A DNA stretch of 64,000 bases from Streptomyces sp. YPW6 (GTDB lineage: Bacteria > Actinomycetota > Actinomycetes > Streptomycetales > Streptomycetaceae), in NCBI RefSeq assembly GCF_018866325.1, contig NZ_CP076457.1, positions 1,895,001 to 1,959,000 on the forward strand, read 5' to 3'. The position numbers and the translations under genes were made by a program. Of this stretch, positions 15,779-25,320 are shown piece after piece. The notes under the pieces are model-generated. The model was not told where the DNA came from and made no database searches. It saw only the letters and a program-made list of their open reading frames with translations. The number at the start of each line of letters is the position of its first letter. The stretch's first letter is position 1.

Positions 15779-17902
15779 CTACCGCACGGCGCGCGCCCGC
15801 TCCTTCGCCAGCCAGGGGCCGAACTCGCTCTCCAGCACCAGCCGCCCCAGCTTGCGGTACTCCTGGAGCACCGCCGTGACGAGCTGGTCCATGGTCAGCG
15901 GGGCCGCCGACTCCGCCGCGAGGTAGGCGGCGGTCACGGCGCAGGCCCGGATCGAGCCGCCCGCCAGCTCGAAGCGGTCCGCGCAGAACTCCAGGTCGAG
16001 CGAGGCGTCGCGCGGGACCGCCGGTCCCAGACAGCGGTCCCACAGCGCGAGGCGCTGGTGGGCGTCGGGCATCGGGAACTCGGCGATCACGTCGAGGCGG
16101 CGGGTGAACGCCTCGTCGAGGTTGGCCCGGAGGTTGGTGGTGAGCACGGCGATGCCGTCGAAGGACTCCATGCGCTGGAGGAGGTAGGCCGACTCCATGT
16201 TGGCGTGCTTGTCGCGGGAGTCGTTCACCTGGGAGCGCTTGCCGAAGATCGCGTCGGCCTCGTCGAACAGCAGGATGCCGTTGACGTCGGACGCCTCGGC
16301 GAAGATCCGCTCCAGGTTCTTCTCGGTCTCCCCGATGTACTTGTCGACCACCGTGGACAGGTCCACGACGTACAGTTCCATGCCCAGCTCGGCGGCGACC
16401 ACCTCGGCGGACATGGTCTTTCCGGTGCCGGACTCCCCGGCGAACAGGGCGATGACACCCCTCCCCCGGCCGCCGCCCGGCCGCATCCGCCACCGGCCCA
16501 GGACCGTCTCGCGGTGGCGAGCGCGCAGGGCGAGTTCCGAGAGCCGGGTACGGGTGACCGGGGGCAGCACCAGGTCGTCCCAGCCGACGCCGGGCTCGAT
16601 GCGGCGGGCGAGCCGCTCCAGGCCCGCGCCGTTCTGGGCGCGGACCGCCGCCCGCAGGTCCTCCGGACTGACCGGCCGGGGCTCCAGGACGGCCAGGCGG
16701 GAGGCGACCGTCGCGGCCCGGCGCAGCTGGCCGGAGTCGAGCCGGTAGGCGGCGGCCGCCTCGACGAGCGCGTCGTCGGCGGTGGCGTGGCCGGCGGACA
16801 GGCCGACCGCCCGGCCCGCTTCGGCGAGGGCCCGCCGCCACTGCCGCGCCATGCCGTCGGGGCCGGGGGGCGGGACGGTGACGGGCACCGGGCTCTCCGG
16901 CGTCCACAGCGGGTCCCAGTTCTTCTTGCCGTACGCGATCAGGGGCGCGGAGTCGAGCGCCGCGCACAGGGACCCGAGCAGCCGGGCCCCCTCGGGCCGT
17001 TCCGGGGCGAGCGTTTCGAGCGGGCCGAGGACCACCCCGGCCCGGCCGAGGCGGGCTTCCGTCGCCAGTGCCCTCAACAGCGTGGCCGGATCGGGTGCGG
17101 TGGCGAGTGCCGCCACGTCGACGACGAGGGGGCGCCGGCCGGCGGCGCTCAGGGCTTCGACCGCGAGGCCGTGCGGGTCGCCGCCCCGGTCGAGCAGGTG
17201 CATCAGACCGCTGCCCGTACCGAGGGCGGCCGCGATCCGGGGGACCTCGGGCCGCCCGTCCGGCTCGCACGGGCGGGTCTCCTCGCGGACGATCCCGCGC
17301 AGCCGGCCGTCGATCTCGTCGTGGCCGAGGAAATGCGCGGTGACCCGGTCGGGCACGCACAACAGACGTGAGAGCATGGGCCGTTCGGTGTCGGCGACCT
17401 CGACCAGCCCGCGCGCGACGAGCGGGGCGGCGGGCGAGAACCGGAAGCGGCCGGGGCCGGCGGCGGGCAGCCCGCAGAGCTCCAGGGCCAGGCCGATGGT
17501 GGGGCGGCGGCGGGTGAGGTCGTCGTTGAGGTAGCCGTACAGCCGCTCGAACCGGGGGTCGATGTCCGGGGCCAGGACGACGAGCAGGAGGTCGACGTCC
17601 GGCGGGGTCAGGCCGCAGCGTTCGGCCAGCTCGCCGAGCCGGCCGCCGCCGTCCGCACCGGGCGGCCCCTCCTGCCCGTACGGCGGTACGGGGGCGAACG
17701 CGTCGCGGCTGTCCAGGATGCGGCCGGCGGCCTCGGGGGTGAGGTACTGCCCCCGGTAGGGGTCGTCGGGGTCCGGGTCGGCGGCCCGGCGGGCGGCGAC
17801 GGCTTCCCGGACCCGCCGCTCGACGCGCACGAGCCGTTCCCAGAGCGCCTGGGAGTCGGCCGGCTCAGCTGCTCGGTCCGCCTGTTGCACGGCCTGGGTC
17901 AT
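15779..17902 (-). CDS. CIS-associated AAA+ ATPase
   Basis: This 707-residue protein is the counterpart of Afp15/Pvc15, an ATPase found in nearly all extracellular-type contractile injection clusters and thought to help assemble or load the particle. A long N-terminal half (YRGQYLTPEAAGRILDSRD, then a degenerate first ATPase-like region) precedes a canonical C-terminal AAA+ domain: Walker A in FAGESGTGKT (about residue 489), Walker B in GILLFDEADAIFG (about 542), and LTTNLRANLDEAFTRRLD holding sensor and arginine-finger residues. Its ATG overlaps the stop of the cap gene (17899-18603) by four bases, so the minus-strand genes are coupled. Confidence 0.9.
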   Translation of the reverse strand: MTQAVQQADRAAEPADSQALWERLVRVERRVREAVAARRAADPDPDDPYRGQYLTPEAAGRILDSRDAFAPVPPYGQEGPPGADGGGRLGELAERCGLTPPDVDLLLVVLAPDIDPRFERLYGYLNDDLTRRRPTIGLALELCGLPAAGPGRFRFSPAAPLVARGLVEVADTERPMLSRLLCVPDRVTAHFLGHDEIDGRLRGIVREETRPCEPDGRPEVPRIAAALGTGSGLMHLLDRGGDPHGLAVEALSAAGRRPLVVDVAALATAPDPATLLRALATEARLGRAGVVLGPLETLAPERPEGARLLGSLCAALDSAPLIAYGKKNWDPLWTPESPVPVTVPPPGPDGMARQWRRALAEAGRAVGLSAGHATADDALVEAAAAYRLDSGQLRRAATVASRLAVLEPRPVSPEDLRAAVRAQNGAGLERLARRIEPGVGWDDLVLPPVTRTRLSELALRARHRETVLGRWRMRPGGGRGRGVIALFAGESGTGKTMSAEVVAAELGMELYVVDLSTVVDKYIGETEKNLERIFAEASDVNGILLFDEADAIFGKRSQVNDSRDKHANMESAYLLQRMESFDGIAVLTTNLRANLDEAFTRRLDVIAEFPMPDAHQRLALWDRCLGPAVPRDASLDLEFCADRFELAGGSIRACAVTAAYLAAESAAPLTMDQLVTAVLQEYRKLGRLVLESEFGPWLAKERARAVR

Positions 17903-18603
17903 CGTGCGGCGTTCCCCCGCGTGCGTCGGCCGGGCGGCAGGCGCCGTTCCCGGGGTGCGGCGAAGCCCTGCCCGCCCGGGTCGGTCGCCCCGTCGTAGCG
18001 CAGGCGGCGTCCGGGGCCGGCGGGGTCGCCGTCCCGGTGCGGTGCGGTCTTCATGACGAGGCCCTCGGTGACGGGCGGTCCTGCGGTGGTGCGTTCACCG
18101 GCCAGTGGGGCGAGGACCCGGAGGTCGATGGCGGCCTTGAGCTCGCCGCCGAGCGCGGACCAGACGTCGGAGGCGGACGGCCCGCCGGCTCCGGGGCCCG
18201 CCGCTTCCAGCTCGACGGTCAGGCCGAGTTCGGCGAGGCTGCCGGTGTGCAGCCGGGCGGGCAGCGTGTCCGCGCGGACGAGGGTGCGCAGCACCTCGGA
18301 GAGCAGGCGGTGTTCGTCCTGCGGGCGGTTGGTCCAGGCGGTGACCAGGTAGGTCAGCTCGAACCAGCGTGGCGGGGTCCGCCACCCGGTGACGACGCCC
18401 TCCGCGTCGTGCGTCTGCGCCGTGCCGGTACGCCGGCGGCCCGCGTCCTCGCGGATGCCGTGCAGGAAGACGCTGATGGTCGGGGCGGTGCGGCGGGCGG
18501 ACCAGTCCTTCGTCGGGGCGTCGAAGACCAGGTCGACGCCGCTGTCCTCCAGCCCGGACTCGGCGAGCAACAGCCGCAGCCCCTCGTCGACTTCGTGGAT
18601 CAT
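17899..18603 (-). CDS. CIS tube-terminator/cap protein (DUF4255, Pvc16-like N-terminal domain)
   Basis: About 234 residues from ATG 18603. The sequence IHEVDEGLRLLLAESGL...VDLVFDAPTKDWSARRTAPTISVFLHGIRED and WFELTYLVTAWTNRPQDEHRLLSEVLRTL is the DUF4255 domain. This domain caps the distal end of sheath and tube in Afp/PVC-type particles. The last 45 residues are Gly/Arg/Pro rich and look disordered. It lies between the propeller gene (overlapping by 4 bases at 18600-18603) and the ATPase gene (4-base overlap). Function is inferred from the family and its position in a complete CIS locus. Confidence 0.87.
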   Translation of the reverse strand: MIHEVDEGLRLLLAESGLEDSGVDLVFDAPTKDWSARRTAPTISVFLHGIREDAGRRRTGTAQTHDAEGVVTGWRTPPRWFELTYLVTAWTNRPQDEHRLLSEVLRTLVRADTLPARLHTGSLAELGLTVELEAAGPGAGGPSASDVWSALGGELKAAIDLRVLAPLAGERTTAGPPVTEGLVMKTAPHRDGDPAGPGRRLRYDGATDPGGQGFAAPRERRLPPGRRTRGNAAR

Positions 18604-21600
18604 CGGCGGATCACCTCGTCGGGCGGCGTGATGGTGCCGAGCACCACGAGGAAGTCCGTCTTCACCGGGCTGAATCCGGGGCCCTTCGCGATGATCTCGC
18701 GCGGCCCGGTCCGGTCCTTGGCCAGGATGAGCAGCTGGGCGATGAACGTGCCGTCCCCGAGCGGTCGGGTCGGGGACGCGGCGGCGGTGATGCCGGGCTT
18801 CCAGCTGAGGGTGACGGGCGCGCCGGGCGGGAAGTCCTTGCCGCGTACGGAGGTGACGAAGCCGGGCTTTCCGATCTCGGGCACCGCGATGATCCGGGGT
18901 TGCAGGATGCGCAGCGGAATCCGGGAGACGTTGTCGCGGAGGTTCGCGTCGGTGCCGGTGGTGGTGAGCGACGCGGTGATCGTCGTCCGCAGCGCCTTGT
19001 CGGGCGAGAGGACGACGCTGATGACCGTGGAGGCGCGGGGCGCCAGGTCGGGGAGCGTGCACGCGCCGCGGGCGCAGCCCGCCGGGAGCGCTCCGGCGGG
19101 GATGCCCCGGGGCAGTCCGAGGTCCAGCCGGAGCCCGGTGGCCAGGGCGTTCCTGCCGTTGCGCACGGTGTACGTGACGACCACCGTGCCGCCGACGTAG
19201 CCGGGGCTGGGCTGGGCCCGCACGGTGACGGCGGGGCCCGCCTCGGGCGCGGGCGGCGGGGACGCGGGGGCCGGCGGCGGGGCGGGGGCGGTGTCGTCGG
19301 CGGCGGGGTGGGCTCGGGGGGCGTCGGCGTGGGGGTCGGGGGCGGCGGGGGCGGTGTCGTCGGCGGCGGCGGGGTGGTCGGGGGCGGGGTGGGCGGCGGG
19401 GCGTCCTCGACGGGGACGATCGTGCCGGTGGCGTTGTCCGTGGGGTTCGGGTCGATGACCGCCCCGGTCACGGACCAGTCGACGCGCTGGACGCCGGTGG
19501 TGACGCCGGTCAGCCGGGCGGTGATCCTCACGTCGGTGCCGGGCGGGACGGTGCCGAGGTCGCACTGGGGGGTGCCGGGGGCGCAGGTCCCGGCGTCGGT
19601 GGTCAGTTCCTCCAGCCGTACGCCGGGCGGAACGGCGACGGTGAGGATCGTGCCGGGCGAGGGGGCGGGGCCCCGGTCGGTGACGGTGACGGTCACCTCG
19701 GTGCCGGATCCGACCTCCACGGCGGGGAGGGTGGGCGGCGCGGTCAGCGACAGGTCGACGGACTGCTGGAGGGCGGGCTCCTTCTGCCGTCCGGCGTGCG
19801 CGTTGTCGACGGGGGTCAGCTCGCCGGAGGCGATGTCGAGGACGGAGAGCTGCTCCATGGAGTTCGGGGCGGACTCCCGGCGCGCGCTGAACACGAGCCG
19901 GTCGCCGCCGGGGGTCCAGGCCACGTCGCGGGGCTGGTGGGGGCCGGTGGCGGTGGTGTCGGGGATCGGCAGGTCGCAGCCGGCCGGGTTGTCCTTCTGG
20001 ACGGAGGGCAGCACGACCCGGCAGCCCCCGCCGCGCAGGGGCTTGATGACGACACCCGCCTGCTGGTTGACCCGGCCGCCACCGTCCTTGCGGTTGAACG
20101 CCACCTTCAGTCCGTCCGGCGAGAACGCGGGACTGTCGTCGATGACGTCGCAGGCGCCGGGGCAGATGGTGGCGCTCAGATCCCGCTGCCGGCCGAGGTC
20201 GGCCACCGGGACCACCCAGATGTGCTTGTTGCCGCCGTTGCCGTTGATGACGTGGTTACGGGTGAAGGCGAGGGTGACGCCGTCGGAGGACCAGGTCGGC
20301 TGGGCGTCGCCGCCCGTCCGCTGCCCCTCGGGCGGCCGGATCTCGTCGAGGATCGCCCCCGTGGCGACGTCCGCGACGAGGATGCGGCTGGGGCCCGCCG
20401 CGTCCCCCGTCCCGCCGGGGGAGGTGCGGGTGAAGGCGAGCTTGGTGCCGTCGGGCGAGAAGGCGGGGTCGGTGTCCCAGTCGTTCGGGCCGCGCCCGGC
20501 GAGCGGCAGCGCCGCCGCGTTCCTCCCGTCGGCGTCGGCCATCCAGATCCGCTCGGTCCGCCCGGCGTCGGTGTCCTCGAAGCGGGTGACGACGATGCGG
20601 CGGCCGTCGGGCGTGTAGCTCTGCCGCTCCGTCCACGGGTCGTAGCCCGCGGCCGGGTCGAAGAGGGGGTCCCGGGCGGGGTCCTGGTTGGTGCGGGCCG
20701 CCGGGTCCTCCTTGAGGATCGTGAGGCCGAGGTCGCGGGGGTCGGAGCCGTCCTGGCGGACGTCCTGGAGCGTGACGATCTGCGCGGCGGCCAGCAGTTC
20801 GTCCGGCTGCCTGACGGTCTCGGGGTCCGGGGTGATCCGGGGGACGACGACGGTTCCGGCCGGCGGGAACCAGGTGGGCGGCCCCACCTCGCGGTTCTCG
20901 TCGACCAGTTGGACCGGCGGGTTCTCGTCGAAGGCGGTGACCCGGTAGACGTGGTCGAAGTCGTCGCAGCCGCAGGTGTGGTAGGGGCTGAGGAAGACGA
21001 TGTCCTTGCCGTCGGGCAGCCAGGAGGCCGACCGGGTGCCCCAGGCGGCGTGCCCGCCGGCCAGCAGCGGCCGGTCGGTGCCGAGGCCCTCGGTGGCACG
21101 CAGTTCGGTACCGTCGTCGACGTCCGGGTCCGGGTCGGTGGTGAGGGTGTACGCGACGGTGTTCCGGTCGGCGGGGTCGGTGCCCGGGTTCCAGGACGGC
21201 TCGGTGGCGTCACCGGCCCCGGCGCCCGCGTCGCTGATCCGGGTCTGCGGGCCGCCGGCGACGTCCCGCACGTAGATCTGCCACCCGAGGGCGGCGTCGC
21301 CGTCGCAGGCGTACGCGATCCTCGTGCCGTCCGGGGACCAGGTCGGGGACTCCTCGTTGTCGGCGGTGTCGGTGAGCCGCCGCAGATCCGAGCCGTCGAC
21401 GCCGACCGACCACAGGTCGCGCTGGATGGTTCCGCCGGGGCCGGGCTCCGCCGAGTCGAAGACGACGGTCCGGCCGTCCGGGGAGAGTTCGGGGCGGGCC
21501 GCGTCCCGGCCGGCGGTGAGCCGGCGCACCGACCCGTCCGCCTCGCGCACGTACACCTGGGGCGCGGCGCTGTCGCGCAGACTGGTGAAGACCAGGACGT

Positions 21601-21883
21601 CACCGCGGGCCGAGGGGTCCTGGTCGTAGTGGGCGGGCCCGTCGCCGAACAGCGGCTCGGTGGTGTCCTGGTCGTTGGCCCGCCCGAGGCTGCGGTGGCC
21701 GGTGCCGGCGAAGGCGATACGTCCCACCTGGGCCGGATCGGCGTCGGCCTCAGCGGCGACGGCCTGGCCCGCCCCGTCCGGTGCGGCGGCCGAGCCGACC
21801 AGCAGCAGCGGCGCCAACAGCACCACGGCGCCGGTCAGTCGGCCCAGCCGGGAACGCTTCGCCGGGCCAGCAGTGCCGGTCAC
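18600..21883 (-). CDS. Secreted WD40-like (TolB/PD40) beta-propeller protein with DUF11-type domains; frame interrupted in the linker
   Basis: GTG 21883 is preferred (GAGG six bases upstream), although the frame is open to GTG 21916. A signal peptide (LTGAVVLLAPLLLVGSAAA) is followed by about 600 residues of propeller blades with repeated SPDGT, WSPDGTRIAY and FSPDGLKVAF motifs. An Ig-like/DUF11 domain follows (VDLSLTAPPTLPAVEVGSGTEVTVTVTDRGP), then a Pro/Thr linker. A second such domain (AVTVRAQPSPGYVGGTVVVTYTVRNGRNALATGL) and a C-terminal module ending LVVLGTITPPDEVIRR are in a different frame. The switch falls within roughly 19260-19300, in repeated Pro-codon DNA. Without it the first frame runs into Arg/Pro-rich sequence and ends at 18662. 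The protein sits in the CIS locus but carries an export signal. Confidence 0.75.
19285..19400 (-). repeat. Duplicated GC-rich linker sequence in the propeller gene
   Basis: GGGGGCGGTGTCGTCGGCGG occurs at about 19285 and again at about 19347, and the tract between is almost only G and C with long G-runs. It encodes the PPPTTPPPP linker on the minus strand. The frame change of the gene lies at its downstream (minus-strand) edge. Confidence 0.6.
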
Positions 21884-21916
21884 GGCCCACCTCACAGTCT
21901 GTCGATGACTCTCCAC

Positions 21917-22250
21917 CGGCCAGCTTCGCGCTCGGGCGGCGGCGGAGAACAGGCCGCGAGTACCCGGACCGGGGGAAGGGACCGCTGCCCTTTGCGGCGG
22001 TGGTCGGCGGCCGGGGCGGTGACCGGGCCGTCTCCGGTGAGGCGGTCCGGTCCGCCGGGCCGTCTCCGGTGGGGCTGACCGGTCCGCCGGACCGTCACCG
22101 GCAAGGCTGACCGGTCCGCCGGACCGCCCGTGAAGCGGCCCGGTCCGCCGGGCGCGGGGCGGCCCGGGCGGCGGCCCGGCCGGAGTCGGCCCCGCGGCCC
22201 GCGCCCGGGGCGGCCTCCCCCGCCCGCCCCCCGCGCCCGGGGCGGCACCC
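21917..22250. repeat. Intergenic region with 32-bp tandem repeats
   Basis: No gene is seen. A 32-bp unit beginning CCGGTCCGCCGG and ending GGCTGA is present at 22047-22078 and 22079-22110. A truncated third copy starts at 22111, and a partial one lies before 22047. The rest up to 22250 is GC-rich spacer. It separates the LuxR gene from the propeller gene on the minus strand. Confidence 0.65.
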
Positions 22251-22973
22251 TCAGATCAGGCCGTGCCGCATCGCGTAGCCCACCGCGTGGGCCCGGTTGC
22301 GCAGTTCGAGGCGGGTCGCGACCTCGTGCAGCACGTTCTTGACGGTGCGTTCCGAGTACGACGTCTTCCGCGCGATCTCCGCGGTGTCGCAGCCCTCCGA
22401 GACCAGCCGGATCATCTCGGCCTCACGGGCGGTGAGGGTGGACAGGGTGAGCCCGCGGGGGTCCAGAACCGTGCGCTGGAGGGAGCTGACGTGGTCCAGG
22501 AGCTTGCCGAGCAGATCGCCCGGCAGGACACCCTCGCCGTTGGCCATCGCACGCACCAGGTGGACGAGCCGGTCCTGGTCGGCCTCGGCGCGCCTGAGGA
22601 CGGCGGCGACCCCGCACTCGATCATCGTCTGGAGAGCGCTCGACTCGAAGTACCCGACGACCAGCCCGGTACGGGTGGAGGTGTTGCGCTGGAGGCGGTG
22701 CAGAAGCTGGACGGTGGACTCGCCCACCGTGTCCACCACGACCAGCGAGACCTGCGCCCGGTCCGCCTCGTCCTCCGGCAGCAGTTCTATCTCGGGGCGC
22801 ACCCGCAGTTGGTGGACCATGCCGGTCTGGAGGATCAGGTCCTCCGCGTACACCGCTACGGAGACCCTGCCCCCGGGCGCTCCCCCGGCGCCGGGCGTGC
22901 GGCGGTCGGCGGCGTCGGGCCTGCGGTACTGCCCGCGCGCCGCCGTGCTGTTCGTCGTTTCCGTGATCGTCAT
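22251..22973 (-). CDS. LuxR-family response-regulator-like transcription factor of the CIS locus
   Basis: About 240 residues from ATG 22973. The N-terminal half (VSVAVYAEDLILQTGMVHQLRVRPEIELL...VSLVVVDTVGESTVQLLHRL) resembles a receiver fold. The acidic pocket is poor: a single Asp in VVVD and no clear phosphorylation triad, so it may not be phosphorylated. The C-terminal DNA-binding domain is a clear LuxR/FixJ HTH: LTAREAEMIRLVSEGCDTAEIARKTSYSERTVKNVLHEVATRLELRNRAHAV. It is transcribed divergently from the membrane protein gene 23179-24546, and all CIS genes flank it, so it is the best candidate for the local regulator. Confidence 0.85.
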   Translation of the reverse strand: MTITETTNSTAARGQYRRPDAADRRTPGAGGAPGGRVSVAVYAEDLILQTGMVHQLRVRPEIELLPEDEADRAQVSLVVVDTVGESTVQLLHRLQRNTSTRTGLVVGYFESSALQTMIECGVAAVLRRAEADQDRLVHLVRAMANGEGVLPGDLLGKLLDHVSSLQRTVLDPRGLTLSTLTAREAEMIRLVSEGCDTAEIARKTSYSERTVKNVLHEVATRLELRNRAHAVGYAMRHGLI

Positions 22974-23178
22974 CGTTCCGTGCCCGTCTTCCTCAGGTAC
23001 TTCAGCCCGATATGCCTGCTGTGCTGGTGATCGTCCGCGCCGGCCGGGCACAGGGCGAGCGGGCCCGGCGGGTGGGTGCGGGGACCCCGTGCCGGTGGGC
23101 CCGCGGGGCACCACCGCTGCCCGCCTCTTGCCCTTGCGTCTCTGCTGCCGCGCGGGGCGGGCGGCCTACCGTCGCAGA

Positions 23179-24546
23179 GTGACCACATCTGCCGAACTCG
23201 CAAGCCCCACGGTGACGGTGTCGCCGGGCGGTACCGCGACGACCACCCTGACCGTGCGCAACGACGGCGACATCGTCGAGGCCTACACCCTCGAAGTGGT
23301 CGGCGACTGCGCCGCCTGGACCACCGTCGAGCCGGCGCGTGTGTCGCTGTACCCGGGCACCTCCGAGACGGTGGTCCTGACCTTCGCCCCGCCCCGCTCC
23401 CACGAGGTCAGGGCGGGCGAAACCCCCCTGGCCGTACGGGTGCTGCCCGCCGAGCGCCCCGAATCGGTGGCGGTCCCCGAGTCCTCGGTGACCGTGGAGC
23501 CGTTCCACGAGCTGCGCACGGAACTGGAGCCGCGCCGCCGCCGGGGCTGGCTGGGCGCCCGGTTCCGTACCGCCGTGCAGAACAAGGGGAACACCCCGGT
23601 CGACGTGGCCCTCGCGGGGAAGCAGGACGGGGAGGATCTGCGCCTCGCCTTCACGCCGGACAGCAAGCGGCTGGAGCCGGGCGAGTCGGCGGAGACCGTC
23701 CTGAAGGTCCGGGCCCGGAAGCTGATCTGGTTCGGCGAGCCCGCCACCTGGCCGTTCGAGGTACTGGCGACCGAGGCCGTCGGAAGCGCCGCAGGGGACG
23801 CCGAGCCCCGGGCCGTGCCCGTGACCGCTGCCGAGGACGGGCAGCCGGCCGGGGCCGAGCCGCTGCCCGGGGAGTTCGCGCAGATACCCGTCCTGCCGAA
23901 GTGGCTGCTGATCGTGCTGGCGGCGCTGCTGGCGCTGCTGCTCGCATGGTTCGCCCTGGTGCGGCCCGCGGTACGGAGCACGGCCGAGCAGGCCGGGGCG
24001 AAGGCCGCGCAGGAGGAGACCGAGCGGGGCCAGGAGCAGGGGTCGACGCCGCCCGGCGGTGCGGAGAACCCGGCAGGCGGCCAGGGCGAGGGCACCGGTC
24101 CGGACGGCACGGGCCCCGGTGGGGCCGGTTCCGGACCGGGCGGGGGCGGCGGCACCGGCGGGACTGGTGGCGGCGGGGGCGGCGGGGGCGAGCAGGCCTC
24201 CAGGACCATCGACGTGCAGACCCGGGCGGGAGCCACGGCAGAAGGCGCCTACCGGGTCCCGGCCGGGAAGGTGTTCCGCGTCACGGACGTCGTGGTGGCG
24301 AACTTCCAGGGCGACGAGGGCCTCGTGACGATCTCCTTCGGAGAGAACAAGATCACGACGATCGCTCTGGAGACCTTCCGCAACCAGGACTATCACTGGG
24401 TCACCCCCATTCAGGTTCCGGAGAACGCCACCGTCACCGCTTCCGTCACCTGTGCCAAACCCGGCACTCCGGCCACCGGACAACAGGCTTCCGGGTGCCA
24501 TCAGGTTCTGAATGTCAGCGGCGTACTGAGCGATCTCGCACGGTAG
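23179..24546 (+). CDS. CIS-locus single-pass membrane protein with Ig-like N-terminal domains
   Basis: About 455 residues from GTG 23179; no Shine-Dalgarno is apparent, so the transcript may be leaderless. The N-terminal 230 residues contain two beta-sandwich domains (SPTVTVSPGGTATTTLTVRNDGDIVEAYTLEVVG, then FRTAVQNKGNTPVDVALAG). One transmembrane helix (KWLLIVLAALLALLLAWFALV, about residues 240-260) precedes a Gly/Pro-rich linker (GGGGGTGGTGGGGGGGG) and a C-terminal domain (RTIDVQTRAGATAEGAYRVPAGKVFRVTDVVV). Without a signal peptide the N-terminal domains should be cytoplasmic and the C-terminal domain outside. Similar annotated hydrolytic proteins accompany Streptomyces CIS loci. It could dock cytoplasmic particles to the membrane, like the protein called CisA; that link is inference. 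Confidence 0.7.
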   Translation: MTTSAELASPTVTVSPGGTATTTLTVRNDGDIVEAYTLEVVGDCAAWTTVEPARVSLYPGTSETVVLTFAPPRSHEVRAGETPLAVRVLPAERPESVAVPESSVTVEPFHELRTELEPRRRRGWLGARFRTAVQNKGNTPVDVALAGKQDGEDLRLAFTPDSKRLEPGESAETVLKVRARKLIWFGEPATWPFEVLATEAVGSAAGDAEPRAVPVTAAEDGQPAGAEPLPGEFAQIPVLPKWLLIVLAALLALLLAWFALVRPAVRSTAEQAGAKAAQEETERGQEQGSTPPGGAENPAGGQGEGTGPDGTGPGGAGSGPGGGGGTGGTGGGGGGGGEQASRTIDVQTRAGATAEGAYRVPAGKVFRVTDVVVANFQGDEGLVTISFGENKITTIALETFRNQDYHWVTPIQVPENATVTASVTCAKPGTPATGQQASGCHQVLNVSGVLSDLAR

Positions 24547-25320
24547 AAGAACGACTGAAGAACGACAGAAAGACGATAGAAGGACGGGGCAAGGGCGAAG
24601 GAGGGACGGCGAAAACCGGCGACGCCGAGCCTTCCGCTCCGCTCTCCGACGAGACAACAGCAGAATCCCGACCGAGAGGAAACCCGGCGTGCCGGGCAGT
24701 GGCGGATTCGCCCTCCCGGATAGGCCGGCGACCCCTGCCGGTTCGGTCGCCCGCGGCGTCGACAACACAGGGAGAATATCCGCTTCCCGCGACCGGAGGA
24801 ACGAACAAGCCTGCTCAGACTAGGTTCTGACGATGCGGTGACCGATGGCGGGTGCCCGTTCGGAGCGCCTCCGTGCCCGTTTCCCGCCGTCACACCCGAC
24901 CGAATCCACGCGCCTTCCGGGTGCATTCTGGCCGAATCGCATCACCTCGGAGCGTTTCCCCCGGCACCCCGGACGGCCCTCGGCCGCCGATGGTTTATCG
25001 GGAAAAAGAGATTCCCGACACAGGGGCTCCCCGGCGTGCCGTGTGGCCTTTCCTTCCATCCCCCGGCCGGGAAGGCCCGTTTCCGGCTGTGCGTAACACG
25101 GCGTTCTCGTTCCCGTCATGCGGGCGGTCGAATACGCGGGGGCGAACGGGAATGGAGGACAGCGGATCGGCCCGACCCGCGAGGGCAGGACCACCCGGTG
25201 TCCGAGAGTCCGGAAAGGGCAGCCTCCTTGCCCCGCGTCCAGGACTCCGGGGCCTACTCCCGGCCCGCGCGGCCGGTCAAGACTGGGCGGTGATCGAGTG
25301 ACCGTCCAGAAGGAGCGAGC
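24547..25320. other. Long leader/promoter region before the CIS structural operon
   Basis: About 770 bp in which I see no convincing gene; the open frames present are short and overlapping. Just after the previous stop, GAAGAACGAC is repeated in tandem (24545-24566 region). A 7-bp inverted repeat TCGGGAA/TTCCCGA (24998-25004, 25012-25018) flanks an A-rich centre and could be an operator. The sheath gene has an AAGGAG ribosome site at about 25308. The region presumably contains the main CIS promoter, which I cannot place. Confidence 0.5.

Noticed and set aside
18900..22078. Long plus-strand open frames opposite the propeller gene
   Set aside because: No recognisable domains, Gly/Arg/Val-rich composition, and they mirror the minus-strand gene, which has clear PD40 motifs.
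23126..23178. A promoter with TTGCCC and TACCGT before the CIS membrane protein gene
   Set aside because: The boxes are too far apart (about 30 bp), so it is only noted that the gene lacks a clear ribosome site.
24838..25293. Short plus-strand frames in the leader before the sheath gene
   Set aside because: Three overlapping frames of similar length, none with codon bias, ribosome site or recognisable sequence.
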